45,181 nucleotides of DNA. It comes from Methylomonas rosea (GTDB taxonomy: Bacteria > Pseudomonadota > Gammaproteobacteria > Methylococcales > Methylomonadaceae). Both the position numbers and the translations under genes were made by a program. The stretch covers positions 1-45,181 of the forward strand of contig NZ_JANIBL010000040.1 in NCBI RefSeq assembly GCF_024505055.1. The letters run 5' to 3'. Each line of letters begins with the position of its first letter. Position 1 is the stretch's first letter. Below are positions 8,557 to 16,628 of the stretch, in pieces. The notes beneath the pieces were generated by a model. That model did no database searches. It was not told where the DNA came from and worked only from the letters and a program-made list of their open reading frames with translations.

Positions 8557-8572
8557 AAAAATCCGCCTCACA

Positions 8573-8602
8573 ATAATGACCATCCCAACCGGAGGTCATT
8601 AT
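8573..8602 (+). promoter_or_regulatory. Hairpin covering the traL start codon and part of its ribosome site
   Basis: ATAATGACC (8573-8581) and GGTCATTAT (8594-8602) are perfect 9-bp complements with a 12-nt loop. The right arm includes the last two G of the GGAGG ribosome site (8591-8595) and the AT of the traL ATG (8601). Folded, it would hide the start of the first T4SS gene. It looks like a translational switch or protein-binding site, but no ligand is suggested by the sequence. Confidence 0.5.
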
Positions 8603-8882
8603 GGAACCCGTTGCCATCCCCCAATCGATCGATGATCCCATCCACATTTTGCTGTGGAGTGCGGACGAGATCGTGCCCTTCATGGTCAGCATGCTCACCG
8701 GTATGTTGATTGATCAGTTCATGCCCGGCTTGGTGCTGGGTTTCATTGCCGTCAAGTTTTACCGGCGATTCCGCGATAATCGGCCTGACGGTTATACCTT
8801 GCATGCGCTGTATTGGCTGGGCTTGTTGCCCAGTCGCGCACGGACCATTCCCAATCCCTACATCCGCCGGTTCCTGCCATGA
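8601..8882 (+). CDS. traL: Type IV conjugative transfer protein TraL
   Basis: TraL is a small inner-membrane component of F-type secretion systems, related to VirB3, needed for pilus assembly. The 93-aa product has a hydrophobic block (about residues 25-52, VPFMVSMLTGMLIDQFMPGL onward) and the family-typical ending RTIPNPYIRRFLP. A strong GGAGG lies 5 nt before the ATG. It is the first gene of a long coupled operon and shares ATGA with traE. Length and order match the TraL family closely. Confidence 0.92.
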   Translation: MEPVAIPQSIDDPIHILLWSADEIVPFMVSMLTGMLIDQFMPGLVLGFIAVKFYRRFRDNRPDGYTLHALYWLGLLPSRARTIPNPYIRRFLP

Positions 8883-9490
8883 GATGGTCGGATTTTCTGC
8901 AAACCTGGGATGGCCACGAGACCGAGAATCGGCTCAGCCGGGTGATCATCATCGGCTTGTTGGTGATCTGCGTGATTACCTCGCTGGCCGCCTGGCGCAC
9001 CGAACGTAGCATCATTTTGGTGCCGCCGAGCTTGACGCAGGAAGTCGAAGTCACCCGCAGCCAAGCTTCCAGTGAGTTTAAGGAGTCTTGGGGCTTGTTT
9101 CTGGCTGAACTCCTCGGCAACACCACGCCGGCCAATGCCGACTTTCTGAAAACCGCAGTCGAGCCGTTATTGGCACCCGATATTTACCGCAGTGTCCTGG
9201 ATGCCATGAGCGATCAAATCAAGGCCATCAAAATGGACCGGGTCGCGATCAGCTTTACGCCGCGTCACGTCGATTACGAAGCCGAGACCAACAAAGTCTT
9301 CGTCAGCGGCGAACTCAAAAGCCAAGGCCCCAGTTCCAAACCGGACGTCAAACCCCGTACCTATGAATTCATCATCGCCATCAAAAATTATCGGCCCCGC
9401 CTGGAATACATCGACGTTTATCCGGATTCCCCCAGAACTCTGGCCCGTTTGAACGCTACTCAAGGCCAACCCCAAGAGGTAAAACCATGA
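8879..9490 (+). CDS. traE: Type IV conjugative transfer protein TraE
   Basis: TraE is a VirB8-like bitopic inner-membrane protein of the F-type mating channel. The start chosen is the ATG overlapping the traL stop (ATGA), giving 203 aa beginning MRWSDFLQTW; a longer open frame reaches 8813 but lies inside traL. One transmembrane helix (about residues 22-44, VIIIGLLVICVITSLAAW) is followed by a periplasmic domain. The sequence RTYEFIIAIKNYRPRLEYI near the C-terminus is typical of the family. The stop overlaps the traK start by 4 bp. Confidence 0.93.
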   Translation: MRWSDFLQTWDGHETENRLSRVIIIGLLVICVITSLAAWRTERSIILVPPSLTQEVEVTRSQASSEFKESWGLFLAELLGNTTPANADFLKTAVEPLLAPDIYRSVLDAMSDQIKAIKMDRVAISFTPRHVDYEAETNKVFVSGELKSQGPSSKPDVKPRTYEFIIAIKNYRPRLEYIDVYPDSPRTLARLNATQGQPQEVKP

Positions 9491-10464
9491 AACTTGTATT
9501 GCATCTTTGGCTATTACTCTGCATTGCCGGTTCGGCATGGGCCGCCGATGGCTTACCCGTGACGGTGTTGCCGCCGGTAACCACTGTGATCGAAGATTCA
9601 TCCTCATCGCCATCGCAGCCAGTTGTCCCATCGCAGCCCGATTTCGGCATCGAGTTACCGCCGGTCGATGCCAGCATCTTGAAAGCAGCCAAACAGCAAG
9701 CGGCAGCATCAAACTCAGTATCAGCCACTTCCATCGGCCCGCAGCACATCGCGGTTAAACCCGGTATCAACGAACTGATGCCGATTGCCGTCGGCCACCT
9801 GAATCGCCTAGTCACGCCGTTCGAACATCCGGTGGTCACGACCACCAGCCAGGCCACCACCAGTACCAAAGGCAAAATCGTCTATGTCGCCACCGCCGAC
9901 GAAACGCCGGTGACCTTATACATCACCCCCGGCGATAACCAGGACATCGCGCTATCACTGACTTTGATCCCCAAACGCATTCCGGCACGGGAAATCCATC
10001 TCGATCTGGACAAAGACAGCTACCAGTTGTTGAACCAATGGCAGCGCGCCGATAGCGCGAATCGGACGTCGAATCAGCAAGAACAAGCCTACATCAGCCA
10101 ACTGAAAACCTTGTTTCGGGATTTGGGTTTGCAGAAGACCCCAGCCGGTTATTCGCTACGCGAACCCAAGCCCCAGGAGCAAATTCGCTGCCTGCAAGAC
10201 CGCCTGCAGATCAAAACCGGCCAAGTCCTGGAAAGCCAGGATCGGCTGATTCTGGTGGGGCTTGCCAAGAATACCGGCGACGACATGCTCGAGTTCGATG
10301 AGCGCAGTTGTGCGACAACGCAACAGGACGTGCTGGCCGTGTCGGTCTGGCCCAACGTGGTGTTGAAACCGCAGGAAGCCACCGAATTGTATGTCGTAGT
10401 CCGACAATCGCCCGAGGCGTCATCCAGTTTGCGGCCTTCGTTACTGGGCGGAGGCCAACCGTAA
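9487..10464 (+). CDS. traK: Type F conjugative secretin TraK
   Basis: TraK is the VirB9-like secretin of F-type systems, forming the outer-membrane part of the core complex with TraB and TraV. The 325-aa product begins with a signal peptide (cleavage about AWA|ADG, residue 20) and a Pro/Ser-rich linker, then beta-rich sequence from about residue 95 (ITPGDNQDIALSLTLIPKR), a conserved region in TraK. It is longer than F TraK (about 240 aa), as is usual in SXT/IncC-type elements. It overlaps both traE (ATGA) and traB (TAATG). Confidence 0.92.
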   Translation: MKLVLHLWLLLCIAGSAWAADGLPVTVLPPVTTVIEDSSSSPSQPVVPSQPDFGIELPPVDASILKAAKQQAAASNSVSATSIGPQHIAVKPGINELMPIAVGHLNRLVTPFEHPVVTTTSQATTSTKGKIVYVATADETPVTLYITPGDNQDIALSLTLIPKRIPAREIHLDLDKDSYQLLNQWQRADSANRTSNQQEQAYISQLKTLFRDLGLQKTPAGYSLREPKPQEQIRCLQDRLQIKTGQVLESQDRLILVGLAKNTGDDMLEFDERSCATTQQDVLAVSVWPNVVLKPQEATELYVVVRQSPEASSSLRPSLLGGGQP

Positions 10465-11843
10465 TGGCAGCTCTCGATTCGTGGTGGACACGCTTGAGCC
10501 CGACCGCCAAACGTAATTTGGCCGTGGGCAGCATCGGTACCGTGCTGTTGGCCGTCATCATCGCACTGGCCACCGTAACACCGGAAGTCAGCAAACCGCT
10601 GAGCAAACAAGCGACCATCCAGCATATTTTGACCGACAGTGATCCCCGTTCTTTGGGCATTGACGGTATTTCCGCGCAACTACGCGATCTATTGCAGAAG
10701 AACGAGGAACAAGCTCGCCGTCTGGTTGCGATCGAAGAACAGCAACGCCGGGAACAGCAATCCGACGAACTGCGTTTCAAACAATGGACCAGCGCCGAGC
10801 GCGAAGCCTATGAAACCAAATTGCAAGCGGTCACCGGTGAAGTCGAGACGCTGAAAAACAAAGCATCCACACCGTCAGTAACCGGCAACCCAGTTGACGC
10901 CAGTCAACCTACCATGGAGCCATCGACACAGGGAAGAAGTTTTAACCGCCGCCCAAGCAACGCGCCTTTCGACAATGGACAAGACGATCTCAACCGCGTC
11001 TTCGAGCAGGCCGCCATTCCCGCACCGACACAGGGTAATACTGGCGTCTCGGGAGGACGATCGAATTCTCAAGCGCCTGCGGCGATGCAGATTCGAGTCA
11101 TCCAGGAAGGTGCTGAGCAGTCCAACGGTAAAGACAAAGACGCAGCTCCGACCAACAATCGCGGGCTCTCGCAGCAAGGTCATGCCAGCAGCGACGTCTT
11201 CATCCCGGCCGGCAGCATATTGACCGGGGTATTGTTGAATGGTCTCGATGCGCCAACCGGCAAGAAGGCCAAGAAAGAACCGATGCCGGTGCTGTTTAGG
11301 ATCAAGAAGGAAGCCATTCTGCCCAACCGTTTCCACGCCGATGTGCGGGAGTGCTTTCTGCTGGCCGCAGGCTTCGGTGAATTGAGTGCTGAGCGCGCCT
11401 ATTTTCGCGGCGAGACCTTTTCCTGCGTACGCCAGGACGGCGGCGTGATCGAAGTACCGATGAATGCCTATGCCACCGGCGAAGATGGCAAAAACGGGGT
11501 GCGTGGCCGGGTGGTCTCCAAACAAGGTGCGTTACTCGCCCAGTCCATGATGGCCGGTTTTCTGCGTGGCTTTTCCGATGCCTTCGGTCGCAACCAAATT
11601 CCAGTGCTGATGACCGGTGGTCTGGGAGCGCTATCCGGTACCACACCATTCCAAAGTGCCTTTTCCTCGCAGTCGATGGAAGGCGGTGCCTTGAAAGGCG
11701 CGGGCTATGCGATGGAGCGGCTGTCGCATTTTTACATGGACATGGCTGAAGAGATTTACCCGGTCATCGAAGTCGATGCCACCCGCCAGGTCAACTTCAT
11801 CGTGCAAAAAGGCACGGCGCTGAAGCTGAAGTCACCGAGTTGA
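10464..11843 (+). CDS. traB: Type F conjugative transfer protein TraB (VirB10-like)
   Basis: TraB spans the envelope and links inner-membrane ATPases to the outer-membrane ring. The ATG at 10464 overlaps the traK stop (TAATG), giving 459 aa; the open frame extends back to 10308 inside traK but that is not needed. One transmembrane helix (about residues 19-40) is followed by a Glu/Gln/Arg-rich coiled coil (about 60-135). A low-complexity linker comes next, then the C-terminal VirB10-like domain with IPAGSILTGVLLNGLDAPTG and the later segment GRVVSKQGALLAQSM. All are family hallmarks. Confidence 0.94.
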   Translation: MAALDSWWTRLSPTAKRNLAVGSIGTVLLAVIIALATVTPEVSKPLSKQATIQHILTDSDPRSLGIDGISAQLRDLLQKNEEQARRLVAIEEQQRREQQSDELRFKQWTSAEREAYETKLQAVTGEVETLKNKASTPSVTGNPVDASQPTMEPSTQGRSFNRRPSNAPFDNGQDDLNRVFEQAAIPAPTQGNTGVSGGRSNSQAPAAMQIRVIQEGAEQSNGKDKDAAPTNNRGLSQQGHASSDVFIPAGSILTGVLLNGLDAPTGKKAKKEPMPVLFRIKKEAILPNRFHADVRECFLLAAGFGELSAERAYFRGETFSCVRQDGGVIEVPMNAYATGEDGKNGVRGRVVSKQGALLAQSMMAGFLRGFSDAFGRNQIPVLMTGGLGALSGTTPFQSAFSSQSMEGGALKGAGYAMERLSHFYMDMAEEIYPVIEVDATRQVNFIVQKGTALKLKSPS

Positions 11844-11870
11844 TTCCTTAATCCAAACCCAAAGGTCGTT

Positions 11871-12695
11871 ATGACGCTACGCCACATACCTTTATTACTG
11901 GTCCCGCTATTCATTACATCGATTGCTCTGGCCGCTAATCCGCCAAAACCACCGGTCTCGGATATTGCCGCAGGCCTTTTGTCGATCAAGATCGACGGCA
12001 TGCAGGATTTACCGATCTCTGGCCTGAAGATGGTCAAAACCGGCGATCAAACCGTATTCATTTCCAGCAACGGCCGCTTTGCCTTTTATGGTGGCAAATT
12101 GATGGATATCTGGACTCAGCAGGAGATCAAGGAACTGGCGGACATCGACAAGATTGCCAACCGTATCGACTTATCGCGGATGAAGCTCAAGGCCGACGAT
12201 CTGGGCGCAGTGACCGTCGGTCACGGTAAAGCCCAAGTGTTGGTATTCATCGATCCGCGCTGCCCGTACTGCGGCAAAGTCATGAAAGACCTGCAAGCCT
12301 TGCAAGACCAGTACACCTTCAAACTGGTGATGATCCCCATCCTCGGTCCAGAATCGCAAAATATTGTCGTGCAACTAGCGTGTCAATTGGTATCCAGCGA
12401 GACAAAAGCCAAAGACGCGGTGCGCGACCGCTTGTTGAAACAGGATTACGCCGGATTACCAGCCGAGCCGCCCGGCCAGTGCAACAAAGAGCCGCTGCAA
12501 AAAGCCGTGGTCACCGCCAAGCTGTTCGATTTAAAGGGCGTGCCGTTTCTGATCGCCCCGGACGGCCGCACCCACAGTGGCGCACCCGAGGTGTTAGCCG
12601 ATTGGTTGGACGACAAACCGAAACCATTGCCCAGTCTGGCAACGACGCCCGCTACAAACGCCCAAAATGCCAACGCACCGGAGACACAGCCTTGA
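11871..12695 (+). CDS. dsbC: DsbC-like periplasmic thiol:disulfide isomerase
   Basis: This 274-aa protein has a signal peptide (about residues 1-22, ending ALAAN), a DsbC-like N-terminal dimerisation region, and a thioredoxin fold with DPRCPYCGKVM (active-site C131 and C134). A Pro-rich tail follows. Element-borne DsbC probably helps fold the disulfide-rich TraU and TraN encoded downstream, both of which have many cysteines. It starts 27 nt after traB with an AAGG ribosome site. Its stop overlaps the proposed TTG start of traV. The catalytic motif makes the family call secure. Confidence 0.92.
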   Translation: MTLRHIPLLLVPLFITSIALAANPPKPPVSDIAAGLLSIKIDGMQDLPISGLKMVKTGDQTVFISSNGRFAFYGGKLMDIWTQQEIKELADIDKIANRIDLSRMKLKADDLGAVTVGHGKAQVLVFIDPRCPYCGKVMKDLQALQDQYTFKLVMIPILGPESQNIVVQLACQLVSSETKAKDAVRDRLLKQDYAGLPAEPPGQCNKEPLQKAVVTAKLFDLKGVPFLIAPDGRTHSGAPEVLADWLDDKPKPLPSLATTPATNAQNANAPETQP

Positions 12696-13207
12696 AAACC
12701 ATGCACTCCAATTCCCTGATTTTTATCGGCCTGTTGCTGATGGTGTTAACCACCGGCTGCGCCACCACCGAATACGGCTGTAAAGGCATGCCGGATGAAC
12801 CCAGCTGTCTGTCGACGACGCAGGCTTACCAGGTCACCAATACGGCAATAACGGAAGCACCTGCGGAAAATAACCCCAGTTCGGAGTCAACCTCAACACC
12901 GACACTCGCACCGCCGTTACAACAGCCCGTGCCCAAGATCGAAGATCCCACGCCGATTCGCACGCCATCGCAGGTCATGCGCATCTGGATCGCGCCTTGG
13001 GAAGATGCCGACGGCGATTTGATGGTGTCCAACTATGTCTACACCGAACTGGAACCGAGGCGTTGGATGATCGGCAAAGCGGCATCAGCAGCCAATGCAT
13101 CGTTGATTCCGTTGCAAGTTGAGCAACGTCCACCGGAGAAACGATCCAGCGTCGATACCGCTGAAGACGAAAGTCCTGTGAATCGATTAGGCAAACCATT
13201 GCCCTGA
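12692..13207 (+). CDS. traV: Conjugative transfer lipoprotein TraV
   Basis: TraV is the VirB7-like outer-membrane lipoprotein of the core complex. The chosen TTG start at 12692 shares TTGA with the dsbC stop and has GGAG 8 nt upstream, giving 171 aa beginning MKTMHSN; ATG 12701 is the alternative. The lipobox LTTGC places the lipidated cysteine at residue 23, and TTEYGCKGMP after it is typical of TraV. A Thr/Pro/Ser-rich linker precedes the conserved segment VMRIWIAPWEDADGDL (about 96-111). It lies between dsbC and traA as expected for this lineage. Confidence 0.9.
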   Translation: MKTMHSNSLIFIGLLLMVLTTGCATTEYGCKGMPDEPSCLSTTQAYQVTNTAITEAPAENNPSSESTSTPTLAPPLQQPVPKIEDPTPIRTPSQVMRIWIAPWEDADGDLMVSNYVYTELEPRRWMIGKAASAANASLIPLQVEQRPPEKRSSVDTAEDESPVNRLGKPLP

Positions 13208-13253
13208 GCCTTAATCCCTTTTTACCGCAGGTCACACACCCCCTGCGAGAGTG

Positions 13254-13313
13254 AGCGGGCAACCGCTTAAAACCTGCCGGACTCACCGTCCGAGATTCGA
13301 CGGGCAACCGTCG
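13254..13313 (+). repeat. Two GCAA-tetraloop hairpins upstream of traA
   Basis: Two hairpins with identical GCAA (GNRA) loops lie in the traV-traA gap: AGCGG-GCAA-CCGCT at 13254-13267 and CGACGG-GCAA-CCGTCG at 13298-13313. A third, with a different stem, lies after traA. The stems differ but keep pairing, so the structures rather than the sequence seem conserved. They may stabilise or process the pilin mRNA. Confidence 0.6.
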
Positions 13314-13335
13314 TTTAACCTAAGAGGACATTTTG

Positions 13336-13635
13336 ATGAAAACATCCTATCGAACCGGGGTCTTGGTCACTCTGGCATCGTTATTTTTTATGTTGATGGC
13401 ATCCGACGCCATGGCCGGTACCGGCGGTACCGAGTTCAACACTGTCTGGACCTTGCTCACTGGCTGGGTGGAAGGCTTGCTCGGCCGCATCATCGCCATC
13501 GTGTTCGTGATCGTCGGCTTGGTGGCCGGTGTGGTACGCGGCAGCATCATGGGCTTTGTGCTAGGGATTGCTAGCGGGGTCGGCCTGTTTGCGGCGCCGA
13601 CTATCATAACCAACATTGTGACGGCAACCCTTTAG
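13336..13635 (+). CDS. traA: Conjugative pilin precursor TraA
   Basis: This 99-aa preprotein has a signal peptide ending in AMA (residues 25-27), leaving a mature pilin of about 72 aa. The mature part holds two hydrophobic helices (about 47-66, RIIAIVFVIVGLVAGVV, and 70-90, IMGFVLGIASGVGLFAAP). That layout is standard for F/SXT pilins. The ATG has AAGAGGA 8 nt upstream. It sits in the normal traV-traA-traC position and is flanked by three stable hairpins, which would suit a transcript made in high amount. Confidence 0.9.
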   Translation: MKTSYRTGVLVTLASLFFMLMASDAMAGTGGTEFNTVWTLLTGWVEGLLGRIIAIVFVIVGLVAGVVRGSIMGFVLGIASGVGLFAAPTIITNIVTATL

Positions 13636-13648
13636 GCGGACGACCACG

Positions 13649-13906
13649 ATGACCGGTTCAAGTATTGATACCGAGAACGCGGCGGGCAACCGCCGCCCTT
13701 GTCCATCGGTGAAGGAGACGCGGACCGTCAAAGTCCAGTCCGCCAATGGAAAACCCATCAATCCCTGCCATCCGGCGAGAGCTCGCCAGTTATCACGCAA
13801 AAAGCGTGTGGTTCGCGTTTGCCGGCATCCCTTCACCATTCGCTCATGCCAGGAATACCAAACCGAAGCCATGCAGCAACTCTATCTCGAGGATCTCGCA
13901 CCATGA
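13649..13906 (+). CDS. Small basic protein, 85 aa, between traA and traC
   Basis: I do not recognise this protein. It is basic (Arg/Lys-rich, for example ARARQLSRKKRVVRVCR), with three Cys and no membrane segment. It begins 13 nt after traA and its stop overlaps the traC ATG (ATGA), which supports real translation. Against this, its 5' part contains the third GCAA hairpin and the composition is irregular. It could be a genuine small gene of the operon or leader translation that couples traC. SXT-type elements have variable DNA here (hotspot HS2). Confidence 0.45.
   Translation: MTGSSIDTENAAGNRRPCPSVKETRTVKVQSANGKPINPCHPARARQLSRKKRVVRVCRHPFTIRSCQEYQTEAMQQLYLEDLAP
13679..13696 (+). repeat. Third GCAA-tetraloop hairpin, downstream of traA
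   Basis: GCGGCGG-GCAA-CCGCCGC forms a 7-bp all-GC stem with the same GCAA loop as the two hairpins before traA. It lies 44 nt after the pilin stop, where a stable hairpin could block 3' exonucleases and raise pilin mRNA levels relative to traC. Confidence 0.6.
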
Positions 13907-16317
13907 CTAACTCGCAACGCCAGCGTGCCGATCAGTTATTCACGGTGCTCGCTTACGAATACGACCATCATCTGTTCCTGATGGCCGACGCCAGCATTGG
14001 TTTCGGCTTTATCTGTAGTCCGCTGACCGGTGCCGATGCCAGCGTTTCTGCGCGGGTCAACGTGTTGCTGAACCAAGACTGGCCAACCGAGACTTTGCTG
14101 CAAGTCAGTCTTTGGACTTCACCGGATATAGAAGAGTCGCTGGCCGTGATGCAAACCCGGCGTCTAAAACAGCAAAAACTGACCTATAAAACCATGACGG
14201 GCGCCAGCATCGATTTCCTGCGGCAAGGCACCAGCAAACCACCGGAAGCGATTTCGGGCGCAAGACTGCGACGCAGTCAGGTCATCGTCACGGTGAAATT
14301 GCCCATCGCCAATCCCAGACCCAGTGAAGCGGAAATCCGCCGCGCGACCGAGTTGCAATTGGCTACACAACAGTCCTTGTCGACCATCGGCTTGTATCCG
14401 GAAGTGTTAGGTGCCGATCAATACGTTCGCCTCTTGAACACAATACTCAATTGGCATCCGGACGCCGGCTGGAAAGATCGTGTGGTTCCGGAATGCGATC
14501 CCACCCAACTGATTCGTGATCAGTTATTGGACTTCGACAATGCGATTCGGACCGACGAAAAAGGCATTTGGCTAGGACAAAAACGCGTTAAGACCTTATC
14601 CGCCAAACGCACCCCCGATCATTTTTACTTTGGCAGCGCCAAGAGTTATCTGGGTGATATTTTGTCCGGCACGCGCGGCATTCGTCAGAATGCATTGATC
14701 AGTCTGACTTTGCATTACCCCGATGCCGAATCGACCCGTTCACGACAAGAAGGCGTTAGGCAATTCATCACCAACCAGGTCAATACGCCAATCGCCCGGT
14801 TTTTGCCGGTACTAGTACAACGCAAACACCATTTCGACGTGTTATTCGATGCCTACCGCGACGGCGACCGGCCGATTCGGGCCTATTTCGGTGTGCTGCT
14901 GTTCTGCGATGAACAGGATGAAGCCGCAGCTGTTTCCAATGCTCGAGTGTATTTCCGGGAGCTGGGTTTTCAGTTGCTGGAGGATAAATATTTCTGTCTG
15001 CCGTTTTTCCTGAACTGTTTGCCGTTTGGGCCGGAGCGAACGGCGATTGCCGATCTGAAACGCTATCGCACGCTGGCCACGCGGCATGCTATTCCGTTAT
15101 TACCGCTATTCGGTGATTGGGCCGGCACCGGCACGCCGACTTTGAATTTCGTCTCGCGTAACGGCGAGCACATGGCCGTGTCGCTGTTCGATACCACCGG
15201 CAATTACAACCTATGCATTGCCGCCGAATCCGGTAAAGGCAAATCCTTTCTGACCAACGAGATCATCGTCAGCTATCTGACTGAAGGTGCACAAATCTGG
15301 GCGATCGATGTCGGCCGCTCCTATGAAAACCTCTGCGAGGTCTTGGAAGGCGATTTCGTCAAATTCACCCACGGTTCAGGCATCTGCATGAACCCGTTCG
15401 AGATCGTGCAGAACTTCGAGGAAGAAGCCGATATGTTAGCCGGATTGGTCAGTCAAATGGCGGCACCGACCGAGAAACTGACCGATTTCCAGACCGCCGG
15501 TCTGAAACGTATTCTGAAGCAACTCTGGACCGAAAAAGCCCAGTCCATGTCGGTCGACGACATTGCCAGACAGTTGTGTAGCGAAACCGATCAACGCCTA
15601 AAGGATGTCGGTGAGCAGCTTTTTCCATTCACCACCCGAGGCGAATATGGCCGTTATTTCAACGGCAAGAATAACGCCAAGTTCGCCAGCGACTTTACCA
15701 TACTGGAACTGGAAGAACTCAAAGGCCGTAAGCATCTGCAGCAGGTGGTGTTGCTGCAACTGATTTATCAAATCCAGCAGGAAATGTATCTTGGCGAACG
15801 CAATCGGCCCAAGATCGTGATCATCGACGAAGCCTGGGATTTGCTCACCGAAGGCGATGTAGCCAAGTTCATGGAGCATGGCTACCGGCGGTTTCGTAAA
15901 TACGGTGGCGCAGCGGTGACAATCACGCAGTCAGTGAACGACTTGTACCGCAATGCCGCCGGCCGCGCCATCGTCGAGAACTCGGCCAATATGTATCTTT
16001 TGGGACAGAAGGCCGAAGTCATCGAAGGCATGAAGCAGGACCGCCGCTTGCCATTGTCGGAAGGCGGCTATGAACTGCTAAAAACCGTGCATACCCTGCC
16101 CGGTGCCTATTCCGAAATTTTCTTCATCACCGAGATGGGTTCCGGTATTGGTCGACTGATAGTCGATCCGTTCAAACGCATTCTATTCTCGACCAAACCC
16201 GAAGACGTCAACGCCCTGAAGCAATTGCGCCGGCAAGGATTGAGCTTGGGTGATGCCATTCAACAGCTGCTCGACAGTCGCAAAACTAAAATTCGGGAGG
16301 TCAGTCATGGACGTTAA
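13903..16317 (+). CDS. traC: Type IV secretion ATPase TraC (VirB4 family)
   Basis: TraC is the assembly ATPase of the F-type pilus. The start is the ATG at 13903 overlapping the preceding small gene (ATGA), giving 804 aa beginning MTNSQRQRADQLF; the frame is open further back but lies over the small gene. Walker A is AESGKGKS (residues 441-448) and Walker B is IVIIDEAWDLL (638-648). The TraC N-terminal domain fills the first 400 residues. The ending ITEMGSGIGRLIVDPF is typical of TraC-F proteins. Length and motifs are complete. Confidence 0.95.
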   Translation: MTNSQRQRADQLFTVLAYEYDHHLFLMADASIGFGFICSPLTGADASVSARVNVLLNQDWPTETLLQVSLWTSPDIEESLAVMQTRRLKQQKLTYKTMTGASIDFLRQGTSKPPEAISGARLRRSQVIVTVKLPIANPRPSEAEIRRATELQLATQQSLSTIGLYPEVLGADQYVRLLNTILNWHPDAGWKDRVVPECDPTQLIRDQLLDFDNAIRTDEKGIWLGQKRVKTLSAKRTPDHFYFGSAKSYLGDILSGTRGIRQNALISLTLHYPDAESTRSRQEGVRQFITNQVNTPIARFLPVLVQRKHHFDVLFDAYRDGDRPIRAYFGVLLFCDEQDEAAAVSNARVYFRELGFQLLEDKYFCLPFFLNCLPFGPERTAIADLKRYRTLATRHAIPLLPLFGDWAGTGTPTLNFVSRNGEHMAVSLFDTTGNYNLCIAAESGKGKSFLTNEIIVSYLTEGAQIWAIDVGRSYENLCEVLEGDFVKFTHGSGICMNPFEIVQNFEEEADMLAGLVSQMAAPTEKLTDFQTAGLKRILKQLWTEKAQSMSVDDIARQLCSETDQRLKDVGEQLFPFTTRGEYGRYFNGKNNAKFASDFTILELEELKGRKHLQQVVLLQLIYQIQQEMYLGERNRPKIVIIDEAWDLLTEGDVAKFMEHGYRRFRKYGGAAVTITQSVNDLYRNAAGRAIVENSANMYLLGQKAEVIEGMKQDRRLPLSEGGYELLKTVHTLPGAYSEIFFITEMGSGIGRLIVDPFKRILFSTKPEDVNALKQLRRQGLSLGDAIQQLLDSRKTKIREVSHGR

Positions 16318-16624
16318 ATCGCAATGGCTGAGCGTGATCTTGATTGCGGCCAGTTTCGGCACCGTAGGCGGCTGGTTCGCCGCTCACCAGCAACTTCAGC
16401 AGCCTTTGGCACGTTTGAACTTGGTCACGCCTGTGTTCGTGCTTGATCGGGCCAAGCTGATTCAGGCGATACCGCCCAATGCCAACCAGGAGCAAATGGC
16501 CCAAATTGTCGATGACTGGCAAAGCCAGGCGCGCAAACTCAGCGATGCAGGCTATCTGGTGATTGATTCAACGGCCGTGGTTTCGGCACCCCATGATGTT
16601 TATATCCAAAACACAGGACGGTGA
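16307..16624 (+). CDS. trbI: TrbI-like type F conjugative transfer protein
   Basis: This 105-aa protein starts inside the end of traC (11-bp overlap) with a strong GGGAGG at 16295-16300. It has one N-terminal membrane helix (about residues 7-25) and a periplasmic part with VFVLDRAKLIQAI. Size, topology and position between traC and the signal-peptidase-like gene fit F-type TrbI, a bitopic protein affecting pilus retraction. The family call relies on context and the FVLDRAKLI-type segment. Confidence 0.72.
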   Translation: MDVKSQWLSVILIAASFGTVGGWFAAHQQLQQPLARLNLVTPVFVLDRAKLIQAIPPNANQEQMAQIVDDWQSQARKLSDAGYLVIDSTAVVSAPHDVYIQNTGR

Positions 16625-16628
16625 ACCC

